Below are positions 24,276-36,235 of a stretch of DNA of 64,000 nucleotides, piece by piece. Every line of letters starts with the position of its first letter. The first letter of the stretch is position 1. This DNA comes from Calonectria ilicicola (Eukaryota > Ascomycota > Sordariomycetes > Hypocreales > Nectriaceae): contig CP085828.1 in assembly GCA_020809705.1 (NCBI GenBank), positions 1,364,001 through 1,428,000 of the forward strand, given 5' to 3'. A model generated the notes under the pieces. That model was not told the origin of the DNA. It searched no databases and saw nothing but the letters and a program-made list of their open reading frames with translations. The position numbers and the translations under genes were made by a program.

Positions 24276-25267
24276 GAAGGGCGATATGGTCGATAGGCAG
24301 CCGAGAAAGGGGCTTTTGATATCCAGGTTTCTTACATTGATTGATACATTTTTGACCAAGGCATGATGATGGCATTTGGAAGTGTTATATTCTTACTTTT
24401 TTTTTTATTCCCTTTTCGAATCATGGGTCACAACTGAGTCAACATGATAATTTACACAGCGCATCTCGTGGCTTGAGCGGATTGGGGGTGTCGAAGGGCA
24501 ATCCTGTACGAGGGCGTATTTCGCTTGTTAGCGGTGGCTGCCTAATGGCGCTGCATGCATCTCGCCCAGCTCGACTTGGGGTTGGAGTCATCATGGCTTG
24601 TAGCTTGGGACCATGGGACCCACCCGCGCGGGCGAATACAAGGGGAGGAGAATGGCCGTTTGCGACATACGGCAAATCAGACAATTGCGCGTGCAAGCAG
24701 CTGCATACATGGGTATTGACGGACCGCTCGCCAGGTCGAAGCGCTATGGACCAGGTTGAGGCGGCATGGGCCAGCCATGGGAACAAGGTACGTAGCAGCC
24801 ATGCTCTGGGAGCTCCAGTACTTAGTCCATGGGAGCAGCCATGGGAGGAGCAGCCAGGTGACTCGCATCACACAACCTAACCATGTACCCGCCCGGCCCC
24901 AGAGGACGGGCAGGCGGGAAGCCGGGGCTGGGACCTGGAACCGTGTGGGATGCGCTCGCGCCATGATTGGCCCGGGGTGGACGGACGAGGGATGATTCAT
25001 CGCAGATGGGGGGTTCTCATTGGGGCTTGCGGCTAGTTATCATCTTCAAACTGCTCGAACAGTCAAGCCCTCGGATGAATCATCACCACCAACCTTAATT
25101 GGTCTGAGCCCTAACTCGCCTCCTGTTTGCTTCTTCCTCTGTATCTCCCCGGGACTCGACATTGGCCATTATTCCCCCTACTGCTGCTGCTAAGCTCTCT
25201 TCGCCCTCAACCTTCGGCACCTTACGCACGCACGTATCCTCCTATCTCACCCCGCAATCCGCCCATC
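24276..25267. other. Intergenic region, 1.0 kb
   Basis: This is the promoter side of the R3H-associated gene. Around 24745-24860 there are several near-repeats of AGCCATGGGA, possibly a small degenerate repeat cluster. Otherwise nothing is recognised. Confidence 0.5.
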
Positions 25268-26558
25268 ATGGCCATTTACAGCGCCGTCCCACCACCCCCC
25301 GACCAGTCGACCACGCCAACTCCCGCTTCCACGGCCATCGCCAGCGCACCCGTGGTCGCCCCCACGACTCCCACGCCTGTCTTCCATACTCCCGCGACAC
25401 CCGTCAAGAACGACGCCATTGACATTGACGCTTGGACTATCTCGGCTCTGCAGTCCCTCAGTGTCTCGCCCGTCGCCCGCGGCATCGGCACCCCGCTTGC
25501 CATCCCGCTGGACAATGAGGTCAAGGTCAAGGTCAAGGTCAAGGTTAAGGAATCGACCGGAGTTGAGCAGCATATTAGCTTCCTAGATGCTAAGACACCC
25601 ACGCCGCCCCGCAGGCCGCCGTCTGCACGCGATAGCCAGCGCAAGCGAGATGCTGTGTTGAAGGGGAAGGAGGGGAGCCGACAACGGAGACGTTGGGAGA
25701 ATGGTATGTTGCAAACACCGGCCCCCTTGCTGCATTGGCGTCTATGCGAGGCATCACGCTGATAACTCATGCTGCTAGACCGCTTGATCAACGTTCCCAA
25801 CGTGCAACCACCGCTGCCGACCGACTGGGAGGTTCATCCCACGCACCCTGTCCACCACATCCCTTACCAGCTCGCCCAGTTCTGGGATCGCGGTGTCCGA
25901 CAGAACCATGACAACAAGATTGCCCAGCTGCAGGCTGCTCGCAAGAAGCAGCAGCTTAAGTCGGGCAGTGCCACTGGTTTGGGTGCGGGTGAGGTACCGC
26001 GGGACTTGCGTGAAGCAGCCAAGCGTAGTCCCGTTGTACGGACTTGGGTGCGTGCTCTTGAGGAGCCTGTGAGGGAATACCTCTGCACTAGTCAAGACTC
26101 CCGATCAAAGGAGCAGAGCGAAGCAGAGCCTACCCAGGAAGAGCTCGACAGTGCGGCTGAGCAAATGGATTCCGAGGACGAAGAGATTGTGTTTGTCGGA
26201 AGAAATGGTGCCATGCGGGAGTTGCAAGAGAAGAGGACAACCAGGTGGAAGAAGGCCCATAGAGAGGTGTCGCAGGAGACGGTTGATTCGGGCATGGTGT
26301 TTGATTCGTTTGGCAACGACGAGAGTGCCGCATACAAGTAAGTTTAGCCCCTGGCCATTTCTGACGGAACATAACTAACGTCTTTGTAGGCGATGGCTCA
26401 CTCATTCCATTTCGGATTACTACGGCTTGCAATCTCGCTCAGTAACGCTACCAAATCCATCTCGCCGAGTGGTTTACGTGACCTTGAAGCAGGTACATGC
26501 AAAAACCTCGTCGCCGCTGCTGCGGAAACTGCCTCGGCCATTGTGGGAGGTGTGTTGA
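25268..26558 (+). CDS. R3H-associated N-terminal domain protein with C-terminal R3H motif
   Basis: Exons 25268..25703, 25779..26337 and 26390..26558 give 387 residues. The first ~55 residues are Pro/Thr/Ala-rich. A conserved block follows at about 57-180 (DAWTISALQSLSVSP...ISFLDAKTPTPPRRPPSARDSQRKR) and continues after the first intron with LINVPNVQPPLPTDWEVHPTHPVHHIPYQLAQFWD, the hallmark of R3H-associated N-terminal domain proteins. The last exon contains RWLTH within RWLTHSISDYYGLQS, an R-x3-H element, so a short R3H nucleic-acid-binding domain ends the protein. A five-unit GTCAAG-type hexamer repeat in exon 1 encodes an alternating Val/Lys stretch. Single-stranded nucleic acid binding is inferred from the R3H motif; the cellular role is unknown. 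Confidence 0.82.
25520..25549 (+). repeat. Coding hexamer repeat (GTCAAG)n, five units
   Basis: Four exact GTCAAG units and one GTTAAG unit stand in frame and encode alternating Val and Lys in the R3H-associated protein. Copy number could vary between strains. Confidence 0.85.
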
Positions 26559-27673
26559 GCGACCTTGAGCCCATGACCGACCATACGCCTCCTCTTCTTA
26601 TTTTTTTTTTTTTTAATCCCTAGATGGCATGGTTATAGATATCGACTATAGACTGTAGACGGGGGACTGGGAAATAGACCAGACCTTGTTGGGATTGTGG
26701 AATGTGCTTGATATGTGATGTTTGCCTACGATGTTATTCTATTTTACTTCAAGGATGCATTGTAAAACCCGTTTAGATGAACAAAGAGTCCGAATTTTAA
26801 GCCATCAACGTTTTCAGGGGCATATCAGACCTGCGCGATATGCGGCTAGTAGTGGGATGAATTGTAGGACACAGGACACTATTGCGCTGAGTTCGTGCAC
26901 CAGAAGTTACTCTTGGTGCTAAAGGGGGTCGAGCTCGCGCTTGCATTTAAAATAGGAACATATGGCGGTGCCAAGCTGCACAGTGCTTCATCCAATGCGC
27001 ACTTAAATAAGACAAGTAAGATTCTTGATGGGCATAAAGTGATGTTTTCAGATATGTTATGTTCTTTCTTTAAAGGAAGACCACTTAATTATGGTATATA
27101 TAACACGAATTTCAAGTTGGCCCTGTACAGTGGATCAAGTTAATTTCTTCCTAGGCGGGCAGATCATGAAGACCAAGTAAAGTTGTTGAAATACCACTTT
27201 CTGACTCCGGAGCTCCGTAAAGAAATTCCACTTAAACCTGCCCTTTTTTTTCAACTAGACCAGAATCAAATATATAAATGGTTAATCGAAATAATTAAGG
27301 TTTTCTTATTTATATATTTATTTATCACTGCTTTTAAGTTGATGTTCTGATGCTCGGAAGTTCTATCGCAGGCTCATCATAATTTCTCCTCGAAGCTCTA
27401 GGGCTACAGATACAACTGTGTTCAATAACCTTGCCTGGCCATTATTTACCCGATTAGGTAGCAATCAACTTGATACTCTCTGTACGGCATAACTTTGATG
27501 TCCCCATGAAAAACCAGACAGTCGTACTTATGCAAAATGGCTTCTTCCGTCAAGTTCCCCACATCCCCCAACATGATGTCGTGCCGTGTTCTCCACGATC
27601 AAAACCAATTTAGAATACAAACGGACCGACTCTGCTAGTCTTATCTGTGAAATGTACTGTGCCTCTTATCCTC
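26559..27673. other. AT-rich intergenic region with one copy of a diverged repeat
   Basis: A T-run follows the R3H gene at about 26600-26615. AT content rises after 26930. The stretch at 27172-27281 resembles 28586-28694 (listed as a repeat). No coding frame is supported. Confidence 0.55.
27172..27281 (+). repeat. Diverged direct repeat, copy A
   Basis: It begins ACCAAGTAAAGTTGTTGAA and ends in AAATGG. Against copy B at 28586-28694, the first 19 bases differ at two positions, and further on both share GAAATTC, a T-rich tract and a TAGA(C/T)CA(G/A)AAT stretch. By-eye identity over ~110 bases is about 60%, and several differences are C/T or G/A. It lies on the right-hand side of the R3H gene and left of the orphan gene. 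Confidence 0.5.
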
Positions 27674-28411
27674 TCAAGTTAGTTTCCTCCCAACCCAGGT
27701 ATTTGTCTCTAGAGCCGAGTTCTCAATTCCAAGAATGGGCGTGTCCAAGAGACTGAACCAAAGGGCGGGCAGCCGGATGATGGCAACGCGCAGCGACTGG
27801 GAGCCCCTTCCGCGGTTTGGGGTCACCACTTTGATGGCACGGTAGAACTTGTCATCGGTGCAAGCCGCAGGGTCTGAGGGAAGCCGCAAAATGTCGTCAA
27901 GGACCTCCTGGTCAATCAGGAGACACACCTGGAACCGCGGGTGTTTGGACGCAATCTTGTCCGGGTCCTGGCCTAGGTGCGAGTTGATCCACTTGGCGAA
28001 TAGCCACCCGATCTTATCTGTGCCATAATCGCGAAGGAGGTTGGCATCCTGGATGACCTGGTTCGTAAAGCGCCGAACGAGCTCCTGGTTCGGGGCCGAG
28101 TCCAAGAATCTCTCCAGGTAGCTGCCCCAGGGCCGGACGTCGGAAAAGATGACATTCTCGACGTATGAAAATAAGCGTACAAGGGCAGTGCTGAAAGTGA
28201 TTTCCGACTCTGGCGTGTAAACGGTGCGGTAGATGAGAAAACCCCATGAGTTCTCATAGCTTTGGACGCGTGGGATTTGTGCGAGACACTTGAGTTGATC
28301 CCGGCAGTTGCGCCCAATCTCGAAATCCAAGTTGTATGGAGAAATCACATTTTCGCGAATTTCTCTCTCGTCGTACAAAGAACTCGGGACAGGCTCAAAT
28401 GAGGTTGTCAT
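27674..28411 (-). CDS. Orphan protein of unknown function, 245 residues
   Basis: A single exon from the ATG at 28411 to a stop ending at 27674. The protein is soluble, mixed charged, with no signal peptide or transmembrane helix. The phrase SYENSWGFLIYRTVY and the later RFQVCLLIDQEVLDDILRLP recall a family of uncharacterised proteins common in Fusarium and Aspergillus; I know no function for it. The gene sits alone in AT-rich DNA between two copies of a diverged ~110-bp direct repeat. The coding sequence is less AT-rich than its surroundings, so it does not look decayed. Confidence 0.65.
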   Translation of the reverse strand: MTTSFEPVPSSLYDEREIRENVISPYNLDFEIGRNCRDQLKCLAQIPRVQSYENSWGFLIYRTVYTPESEITFSTALVRLFSYVENVIFSDVRPWGSYLERFLDSAPNQELVRRFTNQVIQDANLLRDYGTDKIGWLFAKWINSHLGQDPDKIASKHPRFQVCLLIDQEVLDDILRLPSDPAACTDDKFYRAIKVVTPNRGRGSQSLRVAIIRLPALWFSLLDTPILGIENSALETNTWVGRKLT

Positions 28412-28856
28412 TGTGTGGTGGTGCAGGGATAAGCTGGAGGAAAGAAATCCACTGCACGGAGCTGGAACAGGGGATGTCTTTTAATACTGGGCTCTAATGG
28501 AGGTTTCCTTCTCAAGGTATTTGAGAAAACATTTCTAGGTTTATCATAATGTTTGGTAGCTTCTTTATTTTGGGTTTGCATTTGCACCAAACAAAGTTGT
28601 TGAACGCAGCTGTATTTGCAACTCTAAGACTTCTACGAGAAATTCTGGTTGAATGTGCCTGTTTTCTTTTAATTAGATCAAAATAAACAAATGGGTTTGT
28701 TTATCTGTTTATATCGCTTTTTTTTTTCTTTTCTATGTTAGTTAAGAAATGCAAATTGTGAACCAGAAGGTTTACAAAGGCTGTGTTTTCAGGGGGAAGA
28801 TTATTGTCAACCAACAATGACACAGAGCCCTGTTTGTACGATCCCTAAAGTTTAAG
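28412..28856. other. Intergenic region with the second repeat copy
   Basis: It holds the promoter of the orphan gene and the 3' flank of the Zip2-like gene. Repeat copy B lies at 28586-28694. Nothing else is seen. Confidence 0.55.
28586..28694 (+). repeat. Diverged direct repeat, copy B
   Basis: It begins ACCAAACAAAGTTGTTGAA and ends in AAATGG, in the same orientation as copy A at 27172-27281, with the orphan gene between them. The pair could be remnants of terminal repeats of an old element or of a small duplication. Confidence 0.5.
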
Positions 28857-31513
28857 TTATTCGCCTAGCGCACCGGACACAAGCCTTAGAACCCTGCTTC
28901 CTCCCAGTACCTGACTATATTTCATAATCCTTTCTTCGACGGACATAGATAAAAAGTGATCCATACCTAATTCACCATGTTGCGTTCCCAGTAGCATTTC
29001 CAGGGCTTGGGATGCAAATATGTTCATCCCTGCTCGTCGCAAAAAGAGCCCCCAAACTGTATCCTCTGATGTAACCAGTTTGTCAAAACCGGAAGTAGAC
29101 TCCACAAACCGTGCTATGATATCCAGTATCCATTCACTCAAGGTGTGTTCGGCTCCGTGTACGAGATTTACTGTGATGTCTGTTTGAAGGGATGTTGTGA
29201 ATTGAACAAAATTGGAGTAGGCAAGCTTATCGGATTCACTTAGATCACCGACGTATTCTCCTAGTGGATTTGCGATCGAAACAAGGACAAACAATGATTC
29301 GTACTTTTCACTGACACGCTGCACTCTTTGTTGGAGAGTCGTGACATAATTTGATCCTGGAAGCGGCTTCTGCTTCACCTTGAGCAAAGATGTAAGAAGG
29401 ATTCCTACGCTTGGAGAGACCGAAATATCGGATTCAAACGAAAGTGTAGATTTTCTCTCCTTGTATGAATTCGAGGCAAGTGGCCAGTTTCCTTCGTCAT
29501 ATTGCGAGAAATCTTTGTCGACAATTTCTAATTGTGGCCATTTCTTTTCCATTTGAGACATGATTACTCGATCCAAATTTGCAGAAACAATCAATCTGTA
29601 TTCCTTTGATGGGATCTTGAAGTTAGGAATTGGTGCACTAAGGCTGTTATGCTGCTGTGGTGATGGATGAATTGTAATTGGGGTCGCTGGGATCTTATGG
29701 TTCCCTCGGCTTTCTTTGTGAGGAGGCTCATTCGAGGCTCGGAGCTTCTTTGGACATCGAAGCTGCAGGAAGTTTGACAGCAACTTCGTTGTGGTGCTGG
29801 AATCTGCTGAATGCGGCAAAAGGCTACTCGAGTCACAAATATTCTTCCTCTTAATAGCACGAAAAGCAGTGTCAAATCGAGGGTTCAAACCTTCAAGTAG
29901 ACTCTTTTCGTTCGGGGCAAATAAATCACCATATTTGGGTGGTACCTTGGCATCCGCCGAATTAATGCTATTATCCTCCGAGGATGTGTCCGGCTGAATA
30001 TCTTCATGAGAGGGAAGCTGGAGAATTCGAAGATCTTGAGGATATGAAATGTAGCTTTCACTGCAATGGTTGGGTGTCTCAAGGACAAGATATTTTTGAC
30101 TTTCTGATCCAGGCGAATCCAAGATTTCCTTCAGTAAATCCCGACCAGTTCCATGAGGTATTGGTGCCCATTTTAAGCCCGCACCTAGCTGAACGGATAT
30201 AGTTGCTGGCCTTAGGGAAAAGGCTTGCCCGAGGGCTGTTTTCATCCATCGGAATTGATTTCCCGAGCTTGATACGTGGTTGTGCCATTTTGGATCCGCG
30301 ATGTCAAAGTTGAGATTGGGCACTTCCATTCTCAAAAGCGAACCTGCTGCTTTTAATCGTTCATTTTCAATATTCCGAATTGCACGCCCATGGTAAGATT
30401 CCAAGATCGCCTCCATAGGTTCGTCGAAAAAGCCTACAGGCTCCATTGGGACAGATTCCGACTCATGCGGTGCGTTGTTCAAAAAATCCACTTCCCTAGA
30501 AAGAGAAGCCCAACCTTTCGCTCCGCTTGGACTGGAAATCGTCAATGGGACATCGACTTTAAAATCGGAATCCCTACATTGTGGAGGTATCAGGTCTCGA
30601 ACCACGTCCACTAAAGGAGGGGAATCGGCAGTCATGGAAAGAGAAATCGGGCCTGAATCAAAAGTCCCGTCTTCTATATCTTGTCGGAGTTTGTTAACAT
30701 GGGGGTTCTCAATGCTGCCTGGATCCGATGTCAAGTCAATGACAGTAACACGGGGGCTGGGTAAAAATGGACTGTCGGCGTCGGATGATGGCGCAATTGG
30801 AGGGGAGACAGGGTCTATATGCACTCTCGCCAACTCACAGGAATTAGTTGAGGGTTGTTAAGCGGATAACTAGACCTTACTTGATGTAATCCAAGATCCA
30901 CATTCCGGAGAGCCGAGGAGTTGGGAGATGTATAAAAATCCTTAAGCATTCTCTCAGCCTCTTCGGAGACTACTATTTTCTCCCGATCAAGCTCCCTCAA
31001 TGCTAACCATCGCCACCTCGATGAAGCTGAGGAGAACATCAGGCCTTCGTCTTTTTCAGCACTGACTGGGCTCAAAGGAAGCCATTCGCGCAAAACATTA
31101 CATGAAAACTTGGACGAAATATCGTTTAAATACTGCTGGACATCGTTTTTTAAATCGTCGACTAAATTTAGAGGTTCTGAGGGAAACCGCAAGCGTCCCA
31201 AAGCCTTCCTATCATTGACGAGATTGGATGAAAGCGAATGAATCGACTCTCTATGTGGCGAGTTTGGTATTTCTAGATCTGGTGTCCCCTCGTTCATGAA
31301 ATCTAAATTGATGCGAGAAAGAGGGAGTGGGACCGTCAACAGACCAGGTTGATGTACTAGCCCGGGTTTTCCTGGTGCGATCGTTTCTTGGAGGCGTTCG
31401 ATTTGATCTTGAAATCGAAATGGAGCATCTCGGTAATGATGGAAACAGCCCTGCACCTGTACATACTCGGCAGCAGTCTGGGTTTGCTGGATAAAATTGG
31501 TCGGATCGGCCAT
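28857..31513 (-). CDS. Zip2/SHOC1-like candidate: degenerate XPF-nuclease-like domain protein
   Basis: Two exons, complement(28857..30833, 30881..31513), give 869 residues; the 47-nt intron (GTAAGG...TGTGAG) keeps frame. Residues 1-620 are largely disordered with conserved islands (FPSEPLNLVDDLK, SSRWRWLALRELDREK, EPMEAILESYHGRAI, FRWMKTALGQ). Residues ~622-735 look like an XPF-type nuclease fold: YRLIVSANLD, then KWPQLEIVDKDF, then SDISVSPSVGILLTSLLKVKQKPLPG, then EKYESLFVLVSI. The catalytic ERKx3D signature of active XPF is absent. The C-terminus (LFLRRAGMNIFASQALEMLL ... MSVEERIMKYSQVLGG) resembles a helix-hairpin-helix pair. This is the domain set of Zip2/SHOC1, the catalytically inert XPF relatives that help form meiotic crossovers. 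The assignment is an inference; the protein is otherwise an uncharacterised fungal family. Confidence 0.6.
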
Positions 31514-32123
31514 GTTTTATATAATATGAGCCTCATGAAAGAGTTACGTGGGTTTGGAGGAAATGTCTGGGTAACGAGGCTCGGGTAGACAGTTGATCCT
31601 GAGGCAGAGTGTTTTCTGAGCAATTGACAACCCGCCCAGCTCTACCTTCCGTCTCTATTCCTGATTTAACTAGCAATAGATGACAGAGGCGATAAATACG
31701 CAAATTCTCTTCATCTTCGTATTTCCCCAGGGCACACTACAACGTTCTGGAAACCGATCGATGCCATTGGCTACGGCGACAAGATACTTGAGAAATCCGC
31801 AACAGACAGCCAGCAGCTGCAGATCCCCAGCAATGCTGATCTAGGCCGATAATGCATGGGAGCTGTGACCAAGGTGCACCTACCCAAAAGGACCTGCCCT
31901 GGAATACCCCGCCAACAAGCCCTGGACATAAACAATAATAGCGGATGACTCGGGCTAATTTAGCGTCAAGAGCCCCGCTGTGCCCGCTGGGCTCCGTCCT
32001 AACTCCGGCACCATTACGTCGGGTCCCTCAAGATCAAGGCTTCCATGGAGCTCCCCAAAAACCAACCCTCACTCAACTTCCAACACCTCTCCCTGTCAAC
32101 GCCCCTTGGCCGGATGAAGCACC
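31514..32123. other. Divergent promoter region, Zip2-like gene and DDB1
   Basis: These 610 bases separate the two start codons and must hold both promoters. An upstream open frame on the plus strand (from 31945) has no coding character. No recognisable operator is seen. Confidence 0.55.
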
Positions 32124-35100
32124 ATGGCCTACGTTGCGCCTATCCACAGAGCAACTAGCATTCGTCATGCGCTCCGGGCCAAGCTTCTCGCCCCCGACAT
32201 CGAGGATCTCATCGTCGCGTAAGCCCTCCTATCAGCCATGTCGAGAGCGGGATACTGACGGGACTCGACAGCAAGGCGAACCGTCTCGAAATATGGCGCT
32301 TAACCGACGATGGCCTCGACTGCCTCCACACAAAACTCATCCACGGCACTATAGCCATGCTACAGCGCCTACAGCCCAAGGGCTCCGACACCGACATCCT
32401 CTTCGTCGGCACCGATCGATTCCAATACTTCAATGTTTCGTGGAACCCGGAAACCAACCAGCTTGATACCGTTGACCGGGTGATTGAAGATAGCTCAGAG
32501 GCGTATATGCGACAATCTCAAAGCCAAAACAAGTGTTTGGTTGATCCGACGGGGCGTTTCCTGGCCATGCACCTCTGGGAAGGCGTATTGAACGTTTTTC
32601 GACTACCAACGCGCAAAGGGTCCACGACGAGACTAGAGGCCCTTGATCAAGTACGTCTAACAGAGCTATGGATGAAGGCCAGCACATTTATCCATAGCCG
32701 CACAGGCCACCCAAGAATTGCTTTTCTCTACAAAGCCCAAATGGACCAAGAGGATTCTCGGGTCGCTATCTATAGGCTCACTCGAGATGACAAGGGTGGC
32801 GAAGTTTCCAAGTTTGATCCACATAGGGATCGGGAACTTGACATTGTCATTCCCGACCCTTATGCTACCATGCTGATCCCTGTTCCTGTCGATGAGGAGA
32901 AGCGATATCACGTACGAAATAACGAAGGAGCCAAAGCTCATCTGGGTGGTCTGCTTGTCGTTGGAGAAACACTCTTAACTTACTTTGACAGTTTGACATA
33001 CACAAGCGTGTCATCTGGGCTCGATGAACCTAGGATCTTTGTCGCTTGGGTTGAGTACGATGGTACCCACTACTTCCTCGCAGATGATTATGGCCGGCTC
33101 GACCTCCTCACAATCGAGACAACAGTCGAGTCGACTGGTGTTGTGGTAACAGGAATGACGGTGTCACCCATGAAATTTGACAACTCTCCTGCGATTACGT
33201 CGAGAGCATCAAGCCTTGTCTATATGGACAACGACATCCTCTTTTTAGCTTCGCATCATGGTGACTCTCAGCTATTCCAAGTAGACACTGCAACCAACTC
33301 ACTGATGCTAATTAAATCAATCTCCAATAATGCTCCAATCATGGATTTTTCCATTATGGACATGGGAAATAGAGAAGGCGATACCCAATCTGGAAATGCA
33401 TTTTCCTCCGGGCAGTCAAGGATTGTCGCAGGCTGTGGTGCCTACCGTGATGGAAGTCTTCGGAGCATCAGAAGTGGTGTGGGACTCGAAGACGAGGGAA
33501 TTCTTGATGAATTGACTGGAACAAGGGGGTTGTTCACTCTCCGCTCTTGTGCTTCTGATCTACTCGATACCTTGGTCATCTCGTCAGTGGCAGAAACCAG
33601 AATATTCAGCTTCGATACCGAAGGGGGTATTGAGGAAGTGTATTCTTTCCAAGGCATGATCCAAGATGCGGAGACTCTTTTGGCTACAAATCTGTCCAGC
33701 GGACAGATACTACAAATCACCCCAAAAACCGTCGTGTTGCTTGATCCCGAAAGCGGGTTTGTCTTGCATAGATGGGATGCTCCTGATGGAAAATGTATCA
33801 CGAGAGCGTCTGCCAATAGCAAGTGGGCACTGCTATCAGTCGAGGGCACCACTCTAGTGTGCTTGAACTTGTTGCAGAATCTTTCCGCTCACTCCCAGGA
33901 ATCTCAGTCATTTTCTTCAGACCAACCCGACCAAATATCTTGCATTCATGCGGCACGAGATCCTCCAGACTTGGGAGTTGTTGGTTGGTGGTCATCGGGG
34001 CGTATCTCTCTAATTGATATGACAACCTTAAACTCGATTCATGGAGAATCACTACGGCAAACTGAGGACAGTGCCACTGTCCCACGAGATATCGCTCTTG
34101 TTCAGCTTCATCCGCCAGAAATATCCGGCCCAACACTGTTGATTGCCATGGATGACGGAAATGTTGTTGCCTTCAATATTTCTACTAAAGGATTTGCCGT
34201 GTCAGGCCGTAAGAGTGTCACCCTCGGAAGTAGCCCGGCTCGACTGCACATTTTACCACAACAGGATGGCACCTGTAACGTATTTGCAACGACAGAGCAC
34301 GCCAGTCTCATTTATAGCTCTGAGGGTCGAATCATTTATTCTGCCACTACGGCTGACAACGCTACGTTCGTCGCCCCTTTCGACTCCCACGCTTTCCCCG
34401 ACTCCATTGTCTTATCCACGGACGACCATGTCAAGATTTGTCACGTAGACAAAGAACGACTCACACACGTGAAAGCATTGGCTGTGCACGAGACTGTCCG
34501 CAGAGTTGCGTATTCCGCTGGACTCAAAGCCTTCGGCCTAGGTTGTATAAAGAAAGAGCTGGTTGGGAACGAAGAGGTCACCACAAGTACATTTAAGCTG
34601 GTTGATGAAATCGTCTTCCAAGAGCTAGGGACACCATTTTTGTTGAATGCAGCAAATTGTTTGGAACTGGTGGAATGCGTGATAAGCGCAGAGTTGCCAG
34701 ACTCCAATGGAAACCTCGCCGATCGGTTCATAGTTGGAACAAGTTTCATTACGGATGGCCAGGTCCAGGGAGCGGCTGATACGATGGGTCGCATACTGGT
34801 ACTCGGTGTCGACGAAAATCGGCAAGTGTACCAGATTGTGTCTCATAAGTTGAAGGGCCCCTGTCGGTGCCTGGCCATGATCAATGATTATGTTGTGGCT
34901 GGCCTGTCCAAGACGGTTGTTGTCTACAAGTTTGTAGAGGAAACAAGTAGCTCTGGCTCTTTACAGAAGCTTGCATCATATCGACCCGCAGCTCTGCCAA
35001 TAAGTCTCGATATTTCGGATAATATCATTGGCGTGGTCGACTTATTCCAATCTCTGTCGCTGGTTGAGTTTACTCCACCACAGGATGGAAATAAAGCGAA

Positions 35101-35714
35101 GCTTGAGGAGGTTGCAAGACACTTTGAGTCGATATGGACAACCTCGGTCTGTTCCCTGGAAGGTGAGAGGTGGCTTGAGGCAGACGCACAAGGTAACCTG
35201 CTTGTTCTGCAGCGAAATGTAGAGGCACCGACAGAAGAAGATCGCAGCCGACTAGAGGTTACGAGTGAAATCAATCTTGGTGAACAGGTCAACCAGATTC
35301 GCAAGCTTCATGTTCCAGAGGGTGAAAACTCGATCGTCTCACCGAGAGCATTCTTAGGAACTGTGAGTGGCTAGTTTACTAAAGTATCATGCATCGAACT
35401 AACATTGAAAACAGACCGAAGGATCTCTCTATTTATATGGAGATATTTCACCGCACTATCAAGATTTATTGATGACATTCCAATCAAAACTTGAAGAATA
35501 TATTGACACAACTGGCAACATTGATTTTAAGGTCTGGCGCGCATTCAGAAATGAGACTAGAGAAGGCCAGGGCCCCTACCGCTTTATCGATGGCGAGATG
35601 GTAGAGAGGTTCTTGGAAATGGATGAAGGAAAGCAAGAGCTGGTGTGCGAGGGACTGGGGCCCACCGTCGAAGACATGCGAAACATGATTGAAGAGCTAA
35701 GAAGGATGCATTGA
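32124..35714 (+). CDS. ddb1: DDB1 homolog (UV-damaged DNA-binding protein 1, CUL4 adaptor)
   Basis: Exons 32124..32218, 32272..35362 and 35415..35714 join to 1161 residues. The protein opens MAYVAPIHRATSIRHAL, and after the first intron NRLEIWRLTDDGL, the known beginning of the first DDB1 propeller. LGGLLVVGETLLTYFD, IFVAWVEYDGTHYFLADDYGRLDLL and FLASHHGDSQLFQVD are typical of the Mms1/DDB1 N-terminal repeat region. VEFTPPQDGNKAKLEEVARHF and FLGT|TEGSLYLYGDI, then PYRFIDGEMVERFLEMDE, mark the third propeller and C-terminal helical domain. The length is near the usual ~1140. DDB1 links substrate receptors to the CUL4 ubiquitin ligase, acting in nucleotide-excision repair and, in several fungi, in DNA methylation and heterochromatin through DCAF partners. 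Confidence 0.92.
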
Positions 35715-36235
35715 AAGTGAGTGGGAAGGTCACTTTTACATATTCAGTGAAGACTGGTTGGACATGTTGCACGGATCCTGGCCTAGATTAGACGTAATGG
35801 ACGAAAGGGTCGACGGCCATTGGTTAGAATTGATGGCGTGGAAGAGTCATCTCTAAAACCCAATTGAGCCGTCTTCTGGGGCAATGAAAGAGTAGAAGCC
35901 TTTGGCATAAGTAAAATGATGTAATGAAAGAATAAAGATGCATGACACTGGTACTATTCAACCTGTTCACGGTTTACTGGCGTATCATGGTTCATCCGTG
36001 GCAAGTCTTGTGAAGGCCCCAGATATACGGGAGACTTCGGAAGACCCACCCGAAAACCACCGGTCCAATCACAGCCCACCAATTTCCGAGCTCGAAGCTG
36101 ATTTGCAGCCTCAGGCCGCACTTTTCGCCCAAAACTTTCGGCAAAGCATCATCAGCCGATATCCACCAAGGAAAAGACCTCAACCTTCCCTTCGACGACC
36201 CTCTTCCCGCCAACGCCACCATCCTGACCCTCACG
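35715..36235. other. Intergenic region, DDB1 to Rieske gene
   Basis: It holds the DDB1 3' flank, with AATAAAG at about 35929-35935, and the Rieske promoter. Nothing more is seen. Confidence 0.6.
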
